16,178 bases of DNA from REBR01 sp033721915 (GTDB lineage Bacteria > Pseudomonadota > Gammaproteobacteria > Pseudomonadales > Oleiphilaceae). Of the stretch, positions 13,778 through 16,178 are shown piece by piece (position 1 is the stretch's first letter; each line of letters opens with the position of its first letter). The DNA lies in assembly GCA_033721915.1 (NCBI GenBank), contig JAWWAC010000064.1, positions 1 to 16,178 on the forward strand, given 5' to 3'. The translations under genes and the position numbers were made by a program. A model generated the notes under the pieces. The model was given only the letters and a program-made list of their open reading frames with translations. It did no database searches and was not told the DNA's origin.

Positions 13778-14971
13778 ATGACAGCAATCCAGTTTCCATC
13801 ACGCCAGGGCCACACACTGAACGGCACCGTGGAGCTGCCCGCCGGCGGTGTCTGGAAGGCCACGGCCATCTTCGCCCACTGCTTTACCTGCTCCAGCAAT
13901 TTCCGGGCGGCCCGCAGCATCACCCGATCACTGGCCAATGCCGGCTACGCGGTGCTGCGTTTCGACTTCACCGGACTGGGGGACAGCGAAGGGGACTTCG
14001 CCGACAGCCACTTCACCAGCAATCTGGACGACCTGGAGGACGCCGCCCGGTGGCTGGAAGAGCACTACGCGGCACCCCAGCTGCTGGTGGGCCATTCACT
14101 GGGTGGCGCGGCGGTTCTGGCCGTGGCGGAGCGGCTCGACTCGGTGCGCGCCCTGGCCACACTGGGGGCCCCGTCCAGCCCGGACCATGTGCTCAGGCAG
14201 TTCGGCAAACATCTGGAGACCATCGAGGAGAAAGGCAGCGCCGAAGTGGACCTGGCCGGCCGCCCCTTCCACATCCGCAAGGACTTTATCGACGACCTGC
14301 GCCACCAGGACCTGGCGGGACGGCTGCGCAAGCTGCGCCGCGCACTGCTGGTGATGCACGCCCCGGGCGACAAGATCGTTTCCGTGGACAATGCCCAGGA
14401 GATCTTTACCGCCGCACTGCACCCCAAAAGCTTCGTCAGCCTGGACGACGCCGACCACCTGCTCTCACGCAGCGCCGATGCCCACTACGCCGGACAGGTG
14501 ATTGCCGCCTGGGCCGGGCGTTTTCTCACCCCGGAGAAACCCCGTCCGGCGGACGGCGCCCGTGTCTCGGGGCGTACGGCGGACGGTTTCCTGTGCCGTG
14601 TCCAGGCCGGCCCCCATGAACTGCTGGCGGATGAGCCCCGCAGCGCCGGCGGCAGTGACCAGGGCCCCGACCCCTATGGCCTTCTGGCCTCGTCACTGGC
14701 CAGCTGCACCGTCATGACTCTGAACATTTACGCCCGTCACAAGGGCCTGGCCGTGGACCGGGTCGTCTGCGAAGTCCGCCACAGCAAGATCCACGCCGAA
14801 GACTGTGAAGACTGCGAGAGCCGCGACGGCAAGGCGGACGAGCTGCGACGCCACATCCACATCGAGGGGGACCTGACAGAGTCCGAGCGCGAGCGCATGA
14901 TGGCCATGGCAGAGCGCTGCCCTGTGCACCGCACCCTCAGCGGTGAGATCCTGTTGCCGGCACCGGAATAA
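13778..14971 (+). CDS. Bifunctional alpha/beta hydrolase - OsmC family fusion protein
   Basis: A 397-residue cytosolic fusion. Residues 1-250 are an alpha/beta hydrolase: nucleophile S107 in G-H-S-L-G-G, acid D198 (HAPGDKIVS) and base H227 (DADHLL). Residues about 255-397 are OsmC/Ohr-like: the first peroxidatic Cys is C310 in LLASSLASCTVMTL and the second is C381 in RCPVHRTLSG. OsmC-type proteins reduce organic and fatty-acid hydroperoxides. The pairing suggests that the hydrolase releases or handles a lipid or ester whose hydroperoxide is then reduced, but this is inference. The fusion itself is a known architecture in proteobacteria. The OsmC part carries an extra acidic CEDC pair (C343, C346) in a loop. 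AGGA motifs precede the ATG at 13778. An overlapping frame at 13750-14619 is Pro/Arg/Gly-rich and is a shadow. Confidence 0.92.
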   Translation: MTAIQFPSRQGHTLNGTVELPAGGVWKATAIFAHCFTCSSNFRAARSITRSLANAGYAVLRFDFTGLGDSEGDFADSHFTSNLDDLEDAARWLEEHYAAPQLLVGHSLGGAAVLAVAERLDSVRALATLGAPSSPDHVLRQFGKHLETIEEKGSAEVDLAGRPFHIRKDFIDDLRHQDLAGRLRKLRRALLVMHAPGDKIVSVDNAQEIFTAALHPKSFVSLDDADHLLSRSADAHYAGQVIAAWAGRFLTPEKPRPADGARVSGRTADGFLCRVQAGPHELLADEPRSAGGSDQGPDPYGLLASSLASCTVMTLNIYARHKGLAVDRVVCEVRHSKIHAEDCEDCESRDGKADELRRHIHIEGDLTESERERMMAMAERCPVHRTLSGEILLPAPE

Positions 14972-15014
14972 GGGACACTGGCAATAGCGGATGCAGTCCG
15001 GCCCCGGTTAAGGC

Positions 15015-15020
15015 TATGCT
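15015..15020 (+). promoter_or_regulatory. -10-like TATGCT before the last hydrolase gene
   Basis: TATGCT lies 33 nt before the ATG at 15053, with the surrounding GGCTATGCTTGGGG resembling the element before the HD-GYP gene at 11279. The -35 position holds only TGCAGT. Weak. Confidence 0.25.
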
Positions 15021-15052
15021 TGGGGTGACAGCAGACAGGGAGAGAAACCGCC

Positions 15053-16042
15053 ATGGAATGGTTAACATCACCACAGAACACCGCGGAACAGTGCGGTGAG
15101 CTCCTGCTTTACCAGCAACAGGCCCCCACCGCCGATGGCGTCAGGCTCGCCGTCTGGCGATGCGGCCTGCCGGTGACCCGGAGCACCACCCGCCCACCGG
15201 TGGTGCTGTTGCACGGCAACTACACCAACCGCCGCTTCTGGATTGCCCGCAATGGCAAGGGCCTGGCCGCCTACCTCTACCACGCCGGCTACGATGTGTG
15301 GATCGCCGAAACCCGGGGCCACGGCGACTCCGACGGTGGCCCGGGACAGCCCCATGACGGCTACCGCCACTGGACCATCGAGGATCTGGTACGCCACGAC
15401 ATACCGGCCATCGCCGAGGCGGTGGCCGCCGGCAATGGCGCCCCTCAGCACTGGCTTGGCCATTCCTTCGGCGGGGTTTACACGGTGGCGGCGCTGTCGC
15501 TGCAGTTTCTGGACCCGGTACGGGTGGGCAGCCTGATCATCGCCGGCAGCCAGGTGAGCGAGGGCCAGCCCTGGCTCACACGGCCACTGCTCAATGCCGC
15601 ACTGCGGGGCCTGACACGGCTTCTGGGGCGCTTCCCGGCAAGGGCACTGAACCTGGGCAACGAGGACGAGCCCCCGGGCATTGCCAACGAAACACTGTAC
15701 TGGAAGCGCCACCGGCGCTGGGTCTCACGCCGAGGCACCGACTACAGCCGGGGCCTCGGCAAGCTGGACCTGCCACTGCTGGCCCTGGCGGGTAGCGGCG
15801 ACACCATGGACCCGGCTTCCGGCTGCGAGGCCTTTATAAGACCTATCGGCTCGCGCCAGAAGAAACTCTGGGAGCTGGGCCGTGCCTATGGCTACGAGCG
15901 GGACTATGGCCATGTGGACATGATCATCAGTCCGGACTCGGAGCGGGAAATCTGGCCCAGACTGGAGGCCTGGCTGAGAATCGTCACCGCCTCGGAAGCC
16001 TTCACCCACTACTGGCACCACTGCACCGACCCGGGACGCTAG
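15053..16042 (+). CDS. Alpha/beta hydrolase (lipase/esterase-like)
   Basis: A 329-residue hydrolase without a signal peptide or clear membrane helix. The oxyanion strand is VVLLHGNYTNRRFW (HG 54-55), followed by the strand-turn VWIAETRGHGDSD. The nucleophile is S138 in G-H-S-F-G-G, the acid is D250 in GSGDTMDP and the base is H287 in YGHVDMI. The layout (HGN..NRRFW, ETRGHGDSD, D-Y-G-H-V-D) recalls the lipase/cholesteryl-ester hydrolase branch. The region between residues about 165 and 235 is a cap rich in Arg and Trp (YWKRHRRWVSRR) that may sit on a membrane or an anionic substrate. AGGGAGAG (15037-15044) is the ribosome site. It follows the hydrolase-OsmC gene by 81 bp on the same strand. 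The substrate is unknown. Confidence 0.85.
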   Translation: MEWLTSPQNTAEQCGELLLYQQQAPTADGVRLAVWRCGLPVTRSTTRPPVVLLHGNYTNRRFWIARNGKGLAAYLYHAGYDVWIAETRGHGDSDGGPGQPHDGYRHWTIEDLVRHDIPAIAEAVAAGNGAPQHWLGHSFGGVYTVAALSLQFLDPVRVGSLIIAGSQVSEGQPWLTRPLLNAALRGLTRLLGRFPARALNLGNEDEPPGIANETLYWKRHRRWVSRRGTDYSRGLGKLDLPLLALAGSGDTMDPASGCEAFIRPIGSRQKKLWELGRAYGYERDYGHVDMIISPDSEREIWPRLEAWLRIVTASEAFTHYWHHCTDPGR

Positions 16043-16054
16043 TGTGCCGGATCG

Positions 16055-16066
16055 CCCCCCCCCCCC
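16055..16066 (+). repeat. C12 homopolymer
   Basis: Twelve consecutive C's follow the hydrolase stop by 12 bases and directly precede a G-rich block. The G-block can pair back with part of the C-run. Homopolymers of this length are prone to length errors in sequencing and to slippage in the cell. Confidence 0.7.
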
Positions 16067-16068
16067 GT

Positions 16069-16086
16069 GGGGGCGGGGTGGGTGGG
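16069..16086 (+). other. G-quadruplex motif with one-base loops, followed by T5
   Basis: GGGGG-C-GGGG-T-GGG-T-GGG fits the G3+N1 rule with three single-base loops, the most stable class of G-quadruplex. A T5 run (16087-16091) follows, and then another GGG. With the upstream C12 it could instead form a hairpin terminator of the hydrolase gene. Confidence 0.6.
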
Positions 16087-16178
16087 TTTTTGGGTGGTAA
16101 AGGTTATGGGGGGTGAAGGGGGCGGACGTGGGCATCAGCCCCGCTGAGGGGGCGAGGCCCAACGGCCATGGCGACGGC

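Larger units (their letters stand above)
16043..16178. other. Terminal 136 bases without a supported gene
   Basis: After the hydrolase stop come a C12 run, a dense G-rich tract, a T5 run and G-rich sequence. Read on minus from the right edge, a frame ends at TAA (16104-16106) after 24 codons; it could be the tail of a convergent gene entering the window, but it is too short to judge. Confidence 0.4.

Noticed and set aside
13750..14619. Plus-strand open frame of 289 codons overlapping the hydrolase-OsmC gene
   Set aside because: Its translation is Pro/Arg/Gly-rich without motifs, while the frame starting at 13778 has two complete active sites.
1..16178. Mobile element, prophage, CRISPR or toxin-antitoxin system
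   Set aside because: No transposase or integrase motifs, no direct repeats with regular spacers, and no small overlapping toxin-antitoxin pair were seen; codon use is uniform across the window.

Overview
The window looks like chromosomal DNA of a GC-rich gammaproteobacterium, probably a relative of the Pseudomonas / Marinobacter / Alcanivorax group. The grounds are the strong C/G bias at third codon positions, the split class II ribonucleotide reductase (NrdJa + NrdJb, as known in Pseudomonas aeruginosa), the alpha/beta-hydrolase-OsmC fusion, and Fur- and NrdR-type sites with gammaproteobacterial layout. I cannot name a species. I see no transposase, integrase, phage gene, CRISPR array, tRNA or rRNA; this is mostly core or housekeeping territory with some poorly described small genes.

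Left part (1-2134, minus strand): a c-di-GMP-flavoured set. From upstream to downstream it holds a stand-alone PilZ protein with both c-di-GMP motifs intact, an unrecognised cysteine-rich lipoprotein, and an HD-GYP-family protein that runs off the left edge and has lost most of its metal ligands.

2319-6095 (plus strand): a Fur-box promoter followed by a three-gene Fe(III) ABC importer of the FbpABC/SfuABC type: lipoprotein binding protein with a YY iron-ligand pair, fused double permease, and ATPase. A small zinc-ribbon two-helix membrane protein (6229-6594) follows with its own likely promoter. It ends tail-to-tail, overlapping by 4 bases, with a minus-strand pair: an unrecognised lipoprotein (7180-7791) followed by an O6-alkylguanine-DNA alkyltransferase (6591-7145).

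7792-8300 is a 509-base divergent intergenic region and the most information-dense non-coding stretch. It has a bidirectional terminator-like hairpin, a TTGACA promoter, two NrdR-like boxes exactly 31 bp apart, and a leader of about 340 nt packed with short hairpins in front of nrdJa. nrdJa (8301-10439) and nrdJb (10469-11152) form the B12-dependent ribonucleotide reductase operon and end at a strong intrinsic terminator. The C-terminal redox cysteines normally carried by the large subunit sit on NrdJb.

Right part (11325-16042, plus strand): a second HD-GYP protein with a nearly intact catalytic motif, a BASS-family sodium symporter, the hydrolase-OsmC fusion and another alpha/beta hydrolase. 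The last is followed by a C12 tract and a G-quadruplex motif with one-base loops. The final 136 bases hold no gene I can support.

The strongest candidate for something not yet described is the structured nrdJa leader combined with the NrdR boxes. Next are the ligand-poor HD-GYP protein beside the PilZ/lipoprotein pair and the G4/C-tract element at the right end.
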